A stretch of DNA of 64,000 bases from Viridibacillus arvi (lineage in GTDB: Bacteria > Bacillota > Bacilli > Bacillales_A > Planococcaceae), in contig NZ_LILB01000008.1 in assembly GCF_001274945.1 (NCBI RefSeq), positions 62,001 through 126,000 of the forward strand, written 5' to 3'. Both the position numbers and the translations under genes were made by a program. Under the pieces are notes generated by a model, which saw only the letters and a program-made list of their open reading frames with translations, ran no database searches and was not told the DNA's origin. The first letter of the stretch is position 1. Each line of letters starts with the position of its first letter. This document shows positions 11,308 to 20,256 of the stretch, one piece after another.

Positions 11308-12474
11308 TTATGAAATTTCTTTTTTACTGAAGCGGTCAACGATCATTGAAAGTGCACCGTCACCTGTTACGTTTGTAGCTGTACCAAAACTATCTTGCGC
11401 GAGATAAAGAGCTATCATTAACGCCACCATAGTTTCATCAAAACCTAACATTGATTGAAGAATTCCTGTCGCAGCCATTACTGCACCACCCGGTACACCT
11501 GGTGCTGCAACCATTACAATACCTAACATGAAAATGAAAGGTATCATTTCAGTTAATGAATACGCATGATTATTCAACATCATTACAGCAATTGAACATG
11601 TTGTTAATGTAATTGTACTACCTGATAAGTGAATTGTTGCAAATAGTGGGACAGTGAAACCTGTTACTCTCTCAGAAGCACCTGCCTTACGTGCTTGTTT
11701 TAATGTAATCGGAATCGTCGCAGCTGATGATTGTGTACCAAGAGCTGTGAAGTATGCCGGTGCCATCGTCTTCAATAAGTAGAACGGGTTTTTCTTATTA
11801 ATAGCGCCTGCCACTACATATTGTATTATCAAGATACATAAATGCATTAAAATAATTAATAAAAATACTAATGCAAAAACTGATAGAATTTTTGCCACTT
11901 GACCAGCAAAAGTCATATTTAAGAAAATACCGAAAATATGAATAGGTAATAAAGGAATAATAACTTTCGAAATTACTTTATCAATAATCAAATTAAACTC
12001 ATCAAAGAACTTTTTCATAAATTCACTATTGATAGATGCCATTCCAATCCCTAGGATGAAGGCTAATAATAGAGCCGTCATAACGTCCATCAATGGCGGC
12101 ATATCGATTACTACGAATGATTTCGCTAAAAATTTCTCTGGGTTAGCAAATTGCTCACTACCCGAAGTTGAAATTAAATTAGGTAAAACATTTGAAGCAA
12201 CAAAGAATGCAAAGAATCCAGCAATTAATGTAGAAAAATAAGCAAAGAAAGTAGCTAACCCTAACAGTTTTCCAGACCCTTTACCTAATTGTGCAATTCC
12301 CGGCGCAATAAATGCGACGATTAATAACGGTACGATGAAATTTAAGAAATTCCCGAATATACCATTGAAGGTTGCGAATATACGAACGCCATCTTTCGGC
12401 ATAATAGTCCCTAGTAAAGCCGCCAATATAATCGCGACAATAATTCGTGGGAGTAAACCAAACTTGATTTTCAT
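11308..12474 (-). CDS. Dicarboxylate/amino acid:cation symporter (DAACS family)
   Basis: 388-residue polytopic membrane transporter that takes up dicarboxylates or amino acids with Na+ or H+. The family motifs are GTQSSAATIP (serine-rich re-entrant loop, about residue 255) and NVTGDGALSMI near the C-terminus (TM8). About eight hydrophobic segments are visible. I start at MKIKFG because AGGAGGACATTTT precedes that ATG; an upstream in-frame ATG lacks a site. Substrate cannot be told from sequence. Confidence 0.88.
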   Translation of the reverse strand: MKIKFGLLPRIIVAIILAALLGTIMPKDGVRIFATFNGIFGNFLNFIVPLLIVAFIAPGIAQLGKGSGKLLGLATFFAYFSTLIAGFFAFFVASNVLPNLISTSGSEQFANPEKFLAKSFVVIDMPPLMDVMTALLLAFILGIGMASINSEFMKKFFDEFNLIIDKVISKVIIPLLPIHIFGIFLNMTFAGQVAKILSVFALVFLLIILMHLCILIIQYVVAGAINKKNPFYLLKTMAPAYFTALGTQSSAATIPITLKQARKAGASERVTGFTVPLFATIHLSGSTITLTTCSIAVMMLNNHAYSLTEMIPFIFMLGIVMVAAPGVPGGAVMAATGILQSMLGFDETMVALMIALYLAQDSFGTATNVTGDGALSMIVDRFSKKEIS

Positions 12475-12690
12475 AAAATGTCCTCCTGATAAATACATAT
12501 GTCTTTTCTAAAAGTATATGCACACTCTATCACACCCACTTATTAAAGTGAATAGCATATTAATAATCCGGAATATTAAGTATTTTCTGATTATTTTAAT
12601 TAGATTGTGTTAATCAAGTCATTCTAAGGCTTACAATATTTACGTAGCATAATTACCTAAAAATTGTTACTTAACTTATAAATATATAAA
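12475..12690. other. Promoter region of the DAACS symporter gene
   Basis: About 215 AT-rich bases between the symporter start and the metQ terminator. No ORF is supported. Confidence 0.5.
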
Positions 12691-12720
12691 AACACCCAAG
12701 CTTATTAAGCTTGGGTGTTT
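12691..12720 (-). terminator. Terminator after metQ
   Basis: AACACCCAAGCTT/AAGCTTGGGTGTTT stem with flanking A and T runs, 11 bases beyond the metQ stop. Confidence 0.88.
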
Positions 12721-12730
12721 CATTTGTTTC

Positions 12731-13534
12731 TTATTCAGATACAGGAACAATATCCCCGTTCCATTCTTTTAATATATAGTCTTGGATTTCTTTTGAATGA
12801 AGCACTTTAACTAATTTTTTAATCTTTTCGTTATTCTCATCTTCTTTACGAACAACAATCACATTAACGTAATCTGATTCTTTATCTTCTAATGCAATTG
12901 CATCTTTTCCTGGGCTTATACCTGCATCAATAGCGAAGTTAGAGTTGATTAATACTGCGTCACCTTCATCGTTTTTATACATTTGTACAAGCATTTCAGG
13001 AGCAGTGTTTGCATCGAATTTTAAGTTTTTTGGGTTCTTAGTGATATCCTTAATTTCAGCTGCAGTTTTATCAACGCCTTCTTTTAACGTGATAAGTCCT
13101 TTTGCTTCAAGTAGAGATAACATACGACCATGGTCTGAAACTGAGTTACTCAGAAGAATTGTTGCGCCTTCTGGAAGATCTTCGAGTTTTTTATATTTTT
13201 TAGAATAGATACCGATTGGCTCGACGTGCACTCCACCAACATTTACAAAATCATATCCATTTTGCTTATTTTGAAGTTCCAAGTAAGGGACGTGTTGGAA
13301 AAAGTTGGCGTCTAAATCCTTATTCGCCAGATCTTTGTTCGGTAAAACAAAATCTTGATACCTTTCGATTTTCAGCTTGATACCTTCTTTTTCAAGTAAT
13401 GGCTCTGCTTTTTCTAAAATTTCAGCATGCGGAGTATTAGCTGCACCGATTACTAATTTCTCTTCGGATTTACCACAAGCTGCTAAGCTTAGGGCTAATA
13501 CTCCCGTAAGGATTCCTGCTACAAGTTTCTTCAT
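12731..13534 (-). CDS. metQ: Methionine ABC transporter substrate-binding lipoprotein MetQ
   Basis: 267-residue lipoprotein of the NlpA family that binds methionine outside the membrane and delivers it to MetNI. Signal peptide MKKLVAGILTGVLALSLAAC with lipobox LAAC (Cys20). The family core shows GAANTPHAEILE and LDANFFQHVPYL. Last gene of metN-metI-metQ, controlled by the SAM riboswitch at 15346-15517. Confidence 0.95.
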   Translation of the reverse strand: MKKLVAGILTGVLALSLAACGKSEEKLVIGAANTPHAEILEKAEPLLEKEGIKLKIERYQDFVLPNKDLANKDLDANFFQHVPYLELQNKQNGYDFVNVGGVHVEPIGIYSKKYKKLEDLPEGATILLSNSVSDHGRMLSLLEAKGLITLKEGVDKTAAEIKDITKNPKNLKFDANTAPEMLVQMYKNDEGDAVLINSNFAIDAGISPGKDAIALEDKESDYVNVIVVRKEDENNEKIKKLVKVLHSKEIQDYILKEWNGDIVPVSE

Positions 13535-13596
13535 GTTCTTAACGCTCCTTTTTACTGTTTAGTTATATGTGAATGGTTATACCGTATAAGCTCAAA

Positions 13597-14265
13597 TTAT
13601 CTTTTATCAATCTTCGCCGTAATAAGGTCGCCGACGAATTGAATAACAAATACTACTACTAAAATAAGGATTGTTGCAACAAAAGTTACATCACTTTGAC
13701 TTCTTTGGAAACCGTCTAAAAACGCTAATGTCCCTAGTCCGCCTGCCCCAATAACACCTGCCATTGCTGTGTAACCAACAAGTGCGATAGCTGTTACAGT
13801 AATACCCGAAACTAATGCGGGTAATGATTCTGGGATTAACACTTTACCGATAATCGTAGAAGTTTTTGCACCCATTGAACGTGCCGCTTCGATGACACCT
13901 TTATCAATTTCTTTTAACGCAATTAAAACCATACGGGCGTAGAATGGTGCTGCTCCAATAATTAATGCTGGTAATGCGGCATTGGGACCTCGAATTGAGC
14001 CTAATAATAGTTTCGTAAATGGTATTAATAGAATCACTAAAATAATGAATGGAATCGAACGGAAAATATTCACGATCGAACCTGTTAACCAACTTACTAA
14101 TTTATTTGCCCATAATTGCTGAGGGCTTGTCAAAAACAGTAATATACCTAAAGCTAAACCAATGACAAATGTGAAAACTGTAGCAACACCTGTCATATAC
14201 AGTGTTTCAAATGTTGCTTCCCACATTCTGTCCCATTGTACATTCGGGAAGAGATCATTAAGCAT
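13597..14265 (-). CDS. metI: Methionine ABC transporter permease MetI (MetP)
   Basis: 222-residue inner-membrane permease with five hydrophobic spans. The EAA loop that docks on MetN reads ALKEIDKGVIEAARSMGAK (about residues 115-135). The gene overlaps metN by 8 bases, so translation is coupled. Called metP in B. subtilis. Confidence 0.95.
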   Translation of the reverse strand: MLNDLFPNVQWDRMWEATFETLYMTGVATVFTFVIGLALGILLFLTSPQQLWANKLVSWLTGSIVNIFRSIPFIILVILLIPFTKLLLGSIRGPNAALPALIIGAAPFYARMVLIALKEIDKGVIEAARSMGAKTSTIIGKVLIPESLPALVSGITVTAIALVGYTAMAGVIGAGGLGTLAFLDGFQRSQSDVTFVATILILVVVFVIQFVGDLITAKIDKR

Positions 14266-15289
14266 TTTCGATCACCTCCGTTTTTACTCCATGTTCGTTC
14301 ATATATGCGACTGCTTTTTGTACATTATCATTGTTGCCATCTAACTGAATAATCAGCGTGCCATATGGTCCACTTTTCGTTTGCGAAATATTACCATGGA
14401 CAATATTCACGTCTAAATTAAGTTCACGACTTAAATGTGAAATAACTGGCTGGCCAGTTGAAGAGCCTACAAACATTAATTTTACAAGTGTTCCTGATGG
14501 GTAGTTTTCAATAATTTGTTCAATTGATTCTTTACGTTCATTCGTATCAGTAATTTGAGAAACAAATCGTTTTGTAACGTCTGCTTGTGGTGATTGGAAT
14601 ACTTCTAGGACATCACCATTTTCAACAACTTGTCCAGCTTCCATTACCGCCACGCGATGACAAATTTTACGAATGACATGCATCTCATGTGTGATAAGTA
14701 CGATTGTTAAGCCTAATTTTTCATTGATATCGACTAGTAAATCTAATATTGAATCCGTAGTTTCAGGATCAAGTGCTGAAGTAGCTTCATCACAAAGCAG
14801 TACTTCTGGGTTATTTGCCAGTGCTCTAGCAATACCTACACGTTGCTTTTGACCACCTGATAATTGAGAAGGATATGCCTTTTCTCTGCCTTTTAAACCT
14901 ACCAATTCAATAAGTTCTAATACCTTTTTCTGACGTTCCGCCTTAGATAAACCTGCAATTTCTAATGGAAATGCAATATTTTCTTCAACAGTACGTGACC
15001 AAAGTAAATTGAAATGTTGGAAGATCATACTGATTTTTTGACGTGCATTACGTAATGCACTTCCTTTAATCGACGAAACTTCCTGACCATTCACAACTAC
15101 TTTACCGGTTGTCGGTTGCTCCAAACCATTTAATAAACGAATGAGCGTACTCTTACCCGCTCCGCTGTATCCAATAATGCCGAATATTTCTCCGTTTTCA
15201 ACAGATAAATTCACATTTTTGACAGCGGTTAACTCTCCGTTAGCAGTTTTATATTTTTTCATTACATTTTCTAACTGAATCACTGTCAT
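14258..15289 (-). CDS. metN: Methionine ABC transporter ATPase MetN
   Basis: 343-residue ATPase energising methionine import. Walker A GYSGAGKST (about residue 38), signature LSGGQKQRVGIARAL, Walker B VLLCDEATSALD. The C-terminal ~80 residues form a NIL (ACT-like) domain, the site of trans-inhibition by methionine. First gene of the operon; leader contains an S-box. Confidence 0.96.
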   Translation of the reverse strand: MTVIQLENVMKKYKTANGELTAVKNVNLSVENGEIFGIIGYSGAGKSTLIRLLNGLEQPTTGKVVVNGQEVSSIKGSALRNARQKISMIFQHFNLLWSRTVEENIAFPLEIAGLSKAERQKKVLELIELVGLKGREKAYPSQLSGGQKQRVGIARALANNPEVLLCDEATSALDPETTDSILDLLVDINEKLGLTIVLITHEMHVIRKICHRVAVMEAGQVVENGDVLEVFQSPQADVTKRFVSQITDTNERKESIEQIIENYPSGTLVKLMFVGSSTGQPVISHLSRELNLDVNIVHGNISQTKSGPYGTLIIQLDGNNDNVQKAVAYMNEHGVKTEVIENA

Positions 15290-15345
15290 ACCACCTTTAT
15301 TTTAAAACTAAAAAGTATGCACTTTATACTGGCATCTCTTAGAAA

Positions 15346-15517
15346 CTAAAAAAACCCTTCTGCAGATTAACAGAAGGGTTCAACGCAAAGCTATATACGT
15401 AAAACCGTTCTCTCATCTTCCAAAGTAAATACTTTGTGTGATTTGGCACCGTGCCATATAAATATGACGGTTGCCGGGCTTCATTGGGCACTTCCCTCCA
15501 CCTCTCTAAATAAGAGT
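15346..15517 (-). ncRNA. SAM-I (S-box) riboswitch with its terminator
   Basis: Read on the minus strand the leader has CTCTTATTTAGAGAGGTGGA, GGGAAGTGCCC, ATGAAGCCCGGCAACC and a GGCACGGTGCCAAAT element. These are the hallmark blocks of the S-box aptamer (~15405-15517). A strong terminator stem (AACCCTTCTG/CAGAAGGGTT, 15354-15380) with a U run follows. High SAM should stop transcription before metNIQ. Confidence 0.95.
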
Positions 15518-15572
15518 AACGACTATATTTAATTAGTTATGTTTGCTACTTTATCACGCTATTGCTTCAACG

Positions 15573-15890
15573 TCAATCGTTTTGACGTAATTTTTCAAAC
15601 AAAAAAGGTACTGATTGAAAGGCATAGATTTTATCATGAACTTTCCCATTTTTCGAAATAATCAAGCATGGAACACTTTCTACTTCATAATCAAACGCTA
15701 CATCTTGTATATAATTCAAGTTCGCTTTACCAATAGGAATATCGCTAACGACATGCTCTACTACTTCCATCATTTTCGACGCAACTGCACATGTACCACA
15801 TAATGGTGTATACAAATAAAAAGCCGAAAGCGAGGAGGTTTTCATAGTTTCTTCCCATTGTTCACGTGACCATTCTTCCATCTTCTTCAT
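15573..15890 (-). CDS. Thioredoxin-like protein (YusE type)
   Basis: 105-residue thioredoxin-fold protein with active-site CGTC (about residues 32-35) and a cis-Pro region VESVPCLII. Likely a cytoplasmic thiol-disulfide oxidoreductase; partner unknown. It follows the Toprim gene within 3 bases. The same order (metNPQ, yusE, yusF, gcvH) is found in B. subtilis, which supports the assignment. Confidence 0.85.
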   Translation of the reverse strand: MKKMEEWSREQWEETMKTSSLSAFYLYTPLCGTCAVASKMMEVVEHVVSDIPIGKANLNYIQDVAFDYEVESVPCLIISKNGKVHDKIYAFQSVPFLFEKLRQND

Positions 15891-15892
15891 TC

Positions 15893-16237
15893 CTATACTA
15901 TTAGATATTCTTTATGAACTGTAAAATTTGCCGCCAATAATATTCTAGCTAAATGTCTTCTAGGAGTAGCTTCTACTTGTTTATAAGTAGAGGAGGTGTG
16001 TAGATGACGAGCATTTGGAAACTCTCTTTTAAAAAGAGCACGGAGCTTATCACCCGATGAGTCAGCATCAAAAAATGCATACATTTCGCAGTCATCATAT
16101 GGTGCCAAAATCTCTTCTAATCGGCTTGCACTAACTGTTCCATTCGTACATATTATCGGAATGTTCTCTGCTAATATTGGCGCAATTCGCAACTTATCTT
16201 GGCGCCCTTCTACGATAATCAGTTTGTTAAAAGTCAT
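15893..16237 (-). CDS. Small Toprim-domain protein (YusF type)
   Basis: 114 residues, almost entirely one Toprim domain. The conserved glutamate is in IIVEGRQDK (residues 8-16) and the DxD in FFDADSSGDK (about residues 56-65). This is the nucleotidyl-transfer/hydrolase fold of DnaG and RNase M5, here stand-alone. Actual substrate unknown. RBS GGAGGG. Neighbours match the B. subtilis yus cluster. Confidence 0.85.
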   Translation of the reverse strand: MTFNKLIIVEGRQDKLRIAPILAENIPIICTNGTVSASRLEEILAPYDDCEMYAFFDADSSGDKLRALFKREFPNARHLHTSSTYKQVEATPRRHLARILLAANFTVHKEYLIV

Positions 16238-16280
16238 ATATACCCTCCTAACAAATACTTTTTGCCGTTCACCAAGTTTA

Positions 16281-16311
16281 AAAAAACGCCGAGCAAATGC
16301 ACGGCGTTTTT
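16281..16311 (-). terminator. Terminator after gcvH
   Basis: AAAAAACGCCG/CGGCGTTTTT stem-loop directly after the gcvH stop. Confidence 0.85.
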
Positions 16312-16316
16312 AGATC

Positions 16317-16697
16317 TTATTCTTCGATAATTGCTTCGTATTGTTCTGCAGTTAATAATGCATCAACTTGAGCGTTATCTGCTGGTTCAACTACAACCAT
16401 CCATGCTTTATCGTATGGAGATTCGTTAACGAACTCTGGGCTATCTTCAAGCTCTTCGTTAATTTCAACAACTTTACCAGAAATCGGTGCGTAAAGTTCA
16501 GATACTGTTTTTACAGATTCAACACTGCCGAATGGCTCGTCTGCTACTAATTCGTCGCCAACTTGTGGGAGTTCAACGAAAACGATATCGCCTAGTTCAG
16601 ATTGTGCGAAATGTGTAATACCGATACGTACTTTTCCGTCTTCAGTTTTTACCCATTCATGTTCTTCAGAATAGCGTAAGTCTTTTGGTGTGCTCAT
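16317..16697 (-). CDS. gcvH: Glycine cleavage system H protein
   Basis: 126-residue lipoyl carrier of the glycine cleavage complex. In Bacillales it also serves as the relay for lipoate made by LipM/LipL. The lipoylated lysine is in [16 protein letters not shown] (about residue 63). Length is normal. It stands apart from gcvT/P here, as in B. subtilis. RBS GGAGGGG. Confidence 0.96.
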   Translation of the reverse strand: MSTPKDLRYSEEHEWVKTEDGKVRIGITHFAQSELGDIVFVELPQVGDELVADEPFGSVESVKTVSELYAPISGKVVEINEELEDSPEFVNESPYDKAWMVVVEPADNAQVDALLTAEQYEAIIEE

Positions 16698-16775
16698 GAA
16701 TACCCCTCCAAATATGTAATTATCTTCACTTTAAGTTTGACATATTTCCATTGTAAAAACAAGCATATGTCTGTG

Positions 16776-17132
16776 TTATTTCCATGTCTGTTCAAAGTCT
16801 GATTCTTTAAATCCTAACGTCACTTTTTTACCGTCTGTAACGATTGGACGCTTGATTAACATACCATCCGAAGCAAGCAATTCTAATTGCTCATCTTCCG
16901 ACATATCAGCCAGTCGATCTTTCAATTGTAGCTCTCTATACTTCATCCCTGAAGTATTAAAAAACTTCTTCAATGGTAAACCACTAGCATCTAGATACTG
17001 TTTTAATTCCTCTTTAGAAGGTGTTTCTTCAACGATGTGCTTATCGGTATAGTTTACCTCATTTTCGTCTAACCATGCTTTTGCTTTACGACAAGTTGTA
17101 CATTTTGGATATTGAATGAATAAAATAGACAT
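16776..17132 (-). CDS. Spx/ArsC-family protein (YusI type)
   Basis: 119 residues with the ArsC/Spx fold. N-terminal CTTC redox motif (YPKCTTCRKAKAWL) and a C-terminal KRPIVTDGKKVTLGF segment typical of the family. Either a thiol-redox enzyme or an Spx-like regulator; length is close to B. subtilis YusI. I use the second ATG (MSILF) because AAGGAG lies 7 bases ahead of it. Confidence 0.8.
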   Translation of the reverse strand: MSILFIQYPKCTTCRKAKAWLDENEVNYTDKHIVEETPSKEELKQYLDASGLPLKKFFNTSGMKYRELQLKDRLADMSEDEQLELLASDGMLIKRPIVTDGKKVTLGFKESDFEQTWK

Positions 17133-17196
17133 ATACATGCTCCTTTTTCCAAACTATTTAATTCTATTGTAGTGGGAGTATAGTATACAAGCAAGA

Positions 17197-17225
17197 AATC
17201 CGAACACAAAAGATGTGTTCGGATT
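17197..17225 (-). terminator. Terminator after fadE
   Basis: AATCCGAACACA/TGTGTTCGGATT stem just beyond the fadE stop. Confidence 0.8.
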
Positions 17226-17240
17226 CTCAACTAGCTTATT

Positions 17241-19025
17241 TTAGACAACAAATTTCTCAGCAGCAATTAGTTTAACTGATGCTTCACGTTTCTTCGCAAT
17301 GACATTATAAGGATTGTTACGAGTAAGTTTGCGAAGCGCAGATAACATCATACGAGCATTGTCTCCATCTACAGCTGTGATGATTGTTTCTTTTGCTTCT
17401 TTTTCGATTTCTTCAAATGCTTCTTGGCAGAAGATTTGAGTATATAGTAATTTTTGACTTGCTTTATCTAAGCCATCTCGAGCAATAGCTTTTTCTGTAC
17501 GTAATACAGTAGATTCCATTGCAAATAATTGGTTAGCGATATTCGCAATGTTCACTAGTAATTCTTGTTCGACATCTAATTTTGGGCCATATTTTTGTGC
17601 TGCAAGACCAGCTGCTAATAGAGCGATTTTTTTCGAATTTTTCACAAGATACTTTTCTTGTGCTAATGGCTCATCACTAATTTCTTCAGGCATTAGCATT
17701 AATAGCTCTTGTTGTAGGCTCTGCGCTTGTTGCAATAAAGGTAACTCACCTTTCATTGCTTTTTTCAAAAATGTGCCAGGTATAATGAAACGGTTAATTT
17801 CGTTTGTTCCTTCGAAAATTCGGTTAATACGTGAGTCACGGTAAATGCGCTCTACTTCATACTCTTGCATGAAACCATATCCACCATGTAATTGCACTGC
17901 TTCGTCTGCGATATAGTCAAGTGTTTCAGTACCAAAAACTTTATTGATAGAACATTCAATAGCATATTCTGCAATTGATGCTGCAATCGCTTTACCGTCT
18001 TTTTGTTCTTCTTCACTTAATTGGCCCATACGATCTTCAAAGTATCCTACTGTACGGTAGATTAAACTTTCAGTAGCATATAACTTTGAAGCCATTGTTG
18101 ATAGTTTTTCTTTCGTTAAATTGAAAGATGAAATAGGTGTATTAAATTGTTGACGTTGGTTTGTATACGAAATCGCTAATTCAAGAGCACGCTTTGATCC
18201 ACCAATTGAGCCAACACCTAATTTGTAACGACCAATGTTCAAAATGTTAAATGCAATAATGTGACCGCGCCCTACTTCACCAAGTAGGTTTTCAACTGGT
18301 ACTTTTACATCTTCTAAAATTAGTGTGCGAGTTGAAGAAGATTTAATCCCCATTTTCTTTTCTTCAGCTCCGACAGAAACACCTGGATAGTTGCGTTCTA
18401 CTATGAATGCTGAGAATTTATCGCCATCAATTTTTGCATATACGACGAATACATCAGCAAAACCAGCGTTTGTAATCCATTGTTTTTCACCGTTTAATAC
18501 ATAATGTGTGCCTTCTACATTTAATTTGGCTACTGTTTTAGCACCTAATGCATCCGACCCAGAACCTGGCTCTGTTAATGCATAAGCTGCAATTAGCTCT
18601 CCAGATGCAAGCTTAGGTAAGTACTGTTGTTTTTGCTCTTCATTACCAAATAATACGATAGGTAATGAACCAATTCCAACATGTGCACCGTGTGTAATAG
18701 AGAATCCGCCAGCTACTGACATCTTCTCAGCAATTATTGCTGATGTTACTTTGTCTAAGCCTAGCCCTTCATATTCTTCAGGTACATCTGCAGCCAAAAG
18801 ACCAAGTTCACCAGCTTTTTTCAATAATCGTACAGAATGATCAAACTCATGATTTTCTAAGTTTTCAACGACTGGTAATACTTCATTTTGCACATAGTCC
18901 TCAGTCGTTTTCGCAATCATTTTATGCTCTTCAGTGAAATCTTCTGGCGTAAATACACGATCAAGTTCTACATCTTCAGTTAAAAAGCTACCGCCTCTAA
19001 TGATATTCGCTAATTTCTCTGTCAT
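17241..19025 (-). CDS. fadE: Acyl-CoA dehydrogenase FadE
   Basis: 594-residue FAD enzyme of the first beta-oxidation step. Family signatures: YALTEPGSGSDALG (about residue 153), QWITNAGFADVFVVYAK, and LHGGYGFMQEYEVERIYRDSRINRIFEGTNEINR split over residues ~370-405, with the catalytic-base region inside it. An extra ~170-residue C-terminal part is typical of the long Firmicute FadE (YusJ). Third gene of fadN-fadA-fadE. Confidence 0.95.
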   Translation of the reverse strand: MTEKLANIIRGGSFLTEDVELDRVFTPEDFTEEHKMIAKTTEDYVQNEVLPVVENLENHEFDHSVRLLKKAGELGLLAADVPEEYEGLGLDKVTSAIIAEKMSVAGGFSITHGAHVGIGSLPIVLFGNEEQKQQYLPKLASGELIAAYALTEPGSGSDALGAKTVAKLNVEGTHYVLNGEKQWITNAGFADVFVVYAKIDGDKFSAFIVERNYPGVSVGAEEKKMGIKSSSTRTLILEDVKVPVENLLGEVGRGHIIAFNILNIGRYKLGVGSIGGSKRALELAISYTNQRQQFNTPISSFNLTKEKLSTMASKLYATESLIYRTVGYFEDRMGQLSEEEQKDGKAIAASIAEYAIECSINKVFGTETLDYIADEAVQLHGGYGFMQEYEVERIYRDSRINRIFEGTNEINRFIIPGTFLKKAMKGELPLLQQAQSLQQELLMLMPEEISDEPLAQEKYLVKNSKKIALLAAGLAAQKYGPKLDVEQELLVNIANIANQLFAMESTVLRTEKAIARDGLDKASQKLLYTQIFCQEAFEEIEKEAKETIITAVDGDNARMMLSALRKLTRNNPYNVIAKKREASVKLIAAEKFVV

Positions 19026-19052
19026 AATAATCGCTCCCCTTTTGTGTGTTAT

Positions 19053-20225
19053 TTATAGAATTTCAAATACGCCAGCAGCTCCCATACCGCCACCGATACA
19101 CATTGTTACTACACCGTACTTTTTACCTTGACGTTTTAATTCATGAATTAATTTCAGTGTTAGGATGGAACCTGTAGCACCAAGCGGATGCCCTAATGCA
19201 ATTGCACCACCATTAACATTAACTTTTTCAAGGTCGATACCCAGTTCACGCACCACTTGGATTGACTGTGAAGCAAAGGCTTCGTTAATTTCCCATAGGT
19301 CAATATCTTCGATAGATAGGCCAGCAATTTTCAGCGCCTTCGGTACAGCAACTGTTGGGCCAATCCCCATAATCTCAGGAGGCACTCCGCCTACTGCAAA
19401 GGATAAAAATTTCGCCATCGGCTTTAATCCTTGTGCTTCAGCCTCTTCACGGTCCATAACAAGTACTGCTGCTGCACCATCTGAAGTTTGTGAAGCATTT
19501 CCTGCTGTTACACTTCCAGTTACTGAAAACGCTGGGCGTAATTTTGCAAGTGTTTCTTGAGATGTACCAACACGTACACCTTCATCCATCTCAAAAGTGA
19601 ATTTTCTCTCTTGCAAATTATTCCCCGCATCTACGTATCGTTGCACGACTTCCACTGGCACGATTTCATCGACGAATTTACCTTCTTGAATTGCTTTAGC
19701 GGCTAATTCATGTGAACGAACAGAAAAGGCATCTTGATCCTCACGACTAACATCATATTTCTTAGCTACTTCTTCCGCTGTATGCCCCATACTCATATAA
19801 TATTGTGGGGCAGTTTCCGCTAAAGTCGCATTAGGTCTAATCACATTGCCCATCATTGGTACTAGACTCATAGATTCAATACCGCCTGCAATAATAGCCT
19901 TTGAATGTCCAAGCATAATACGTTCTGCAGCATAAGCGATTGATTGTAAACCTGATGAACAGAATCGATTAACTGTTACAGCTGGTGTTGTATCAGGTAG
20001 CCCCGCAAGAGCTCCTATATTACGCGCAATATTCATCCCTTGTTCGGCTTCTGGCATAGCGCAGCCAAGAATTAAATCATCTATGTCCCCTTCATAACCT
20101 GCTCTTTGTAATGTCTCTTTCACAACTAATGCTCCAAGATCATCAGGACGAATAGTTGCTAAAGATCCTTTTTTTGCTTTTCCAATAGGTGTTCTTGCAC
20201 CTGCTACAATAACAGCTTCACGCAT
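19053..20225 (-). CDS. fadA: Acetyl-CoA acyltransferase (thiolase) FadA
   Basis: 390-residue thiolase that cleaves 3-ketoacyl-CoA in the last beta-oxidation step. Nucleophile Cys89 in NRFCSSGLQS, His in GHPLGATGS, and second Cys in CIGGGMGAA. I start at MREAV because AAGGGGGAATCTACT precedes it. Sits between fadN and fadE with short spacers, so co-transcribed. Confidence 0.96.
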   Translation of the reverse strand: MREAVIVAGARTPIGKAKKGSLATIRPDDLGALVVKETLQRAGYEGDIDDLILGCAMPEAEQGMNIARNIGALAGLPDTTPAVTVNRFCSSGLQSIAYAAERIMLGHSKAIIAGGIESMSLVPMMGNVIRPNATLAETAPQYYMSMGHTAEEVAKKYDVSREDQDAFSVRSHELAAKAIQEGKFVDEIVPVEVVQRYVDAGNNLQERKFTFEMDEGVRVGTSQETLAKLRPAFSVTGSVTAGNASQTSDGAAAVLVMDREEAEAQGLKPMAKFLSFAVGGVPPEIMGIGPTVAVPKALKIAGLSIEDIDLWEINEAFASQSIQVVRELGIDLEKVNVNGGAIALGHPLGATGSILTLKLIHELKRQGKKYGVVTMCIGGGMGAAGVFEIL

Positions 20226-20256
20226 AGTAGATTCCCCCTTAATCACTTCTCTAAAA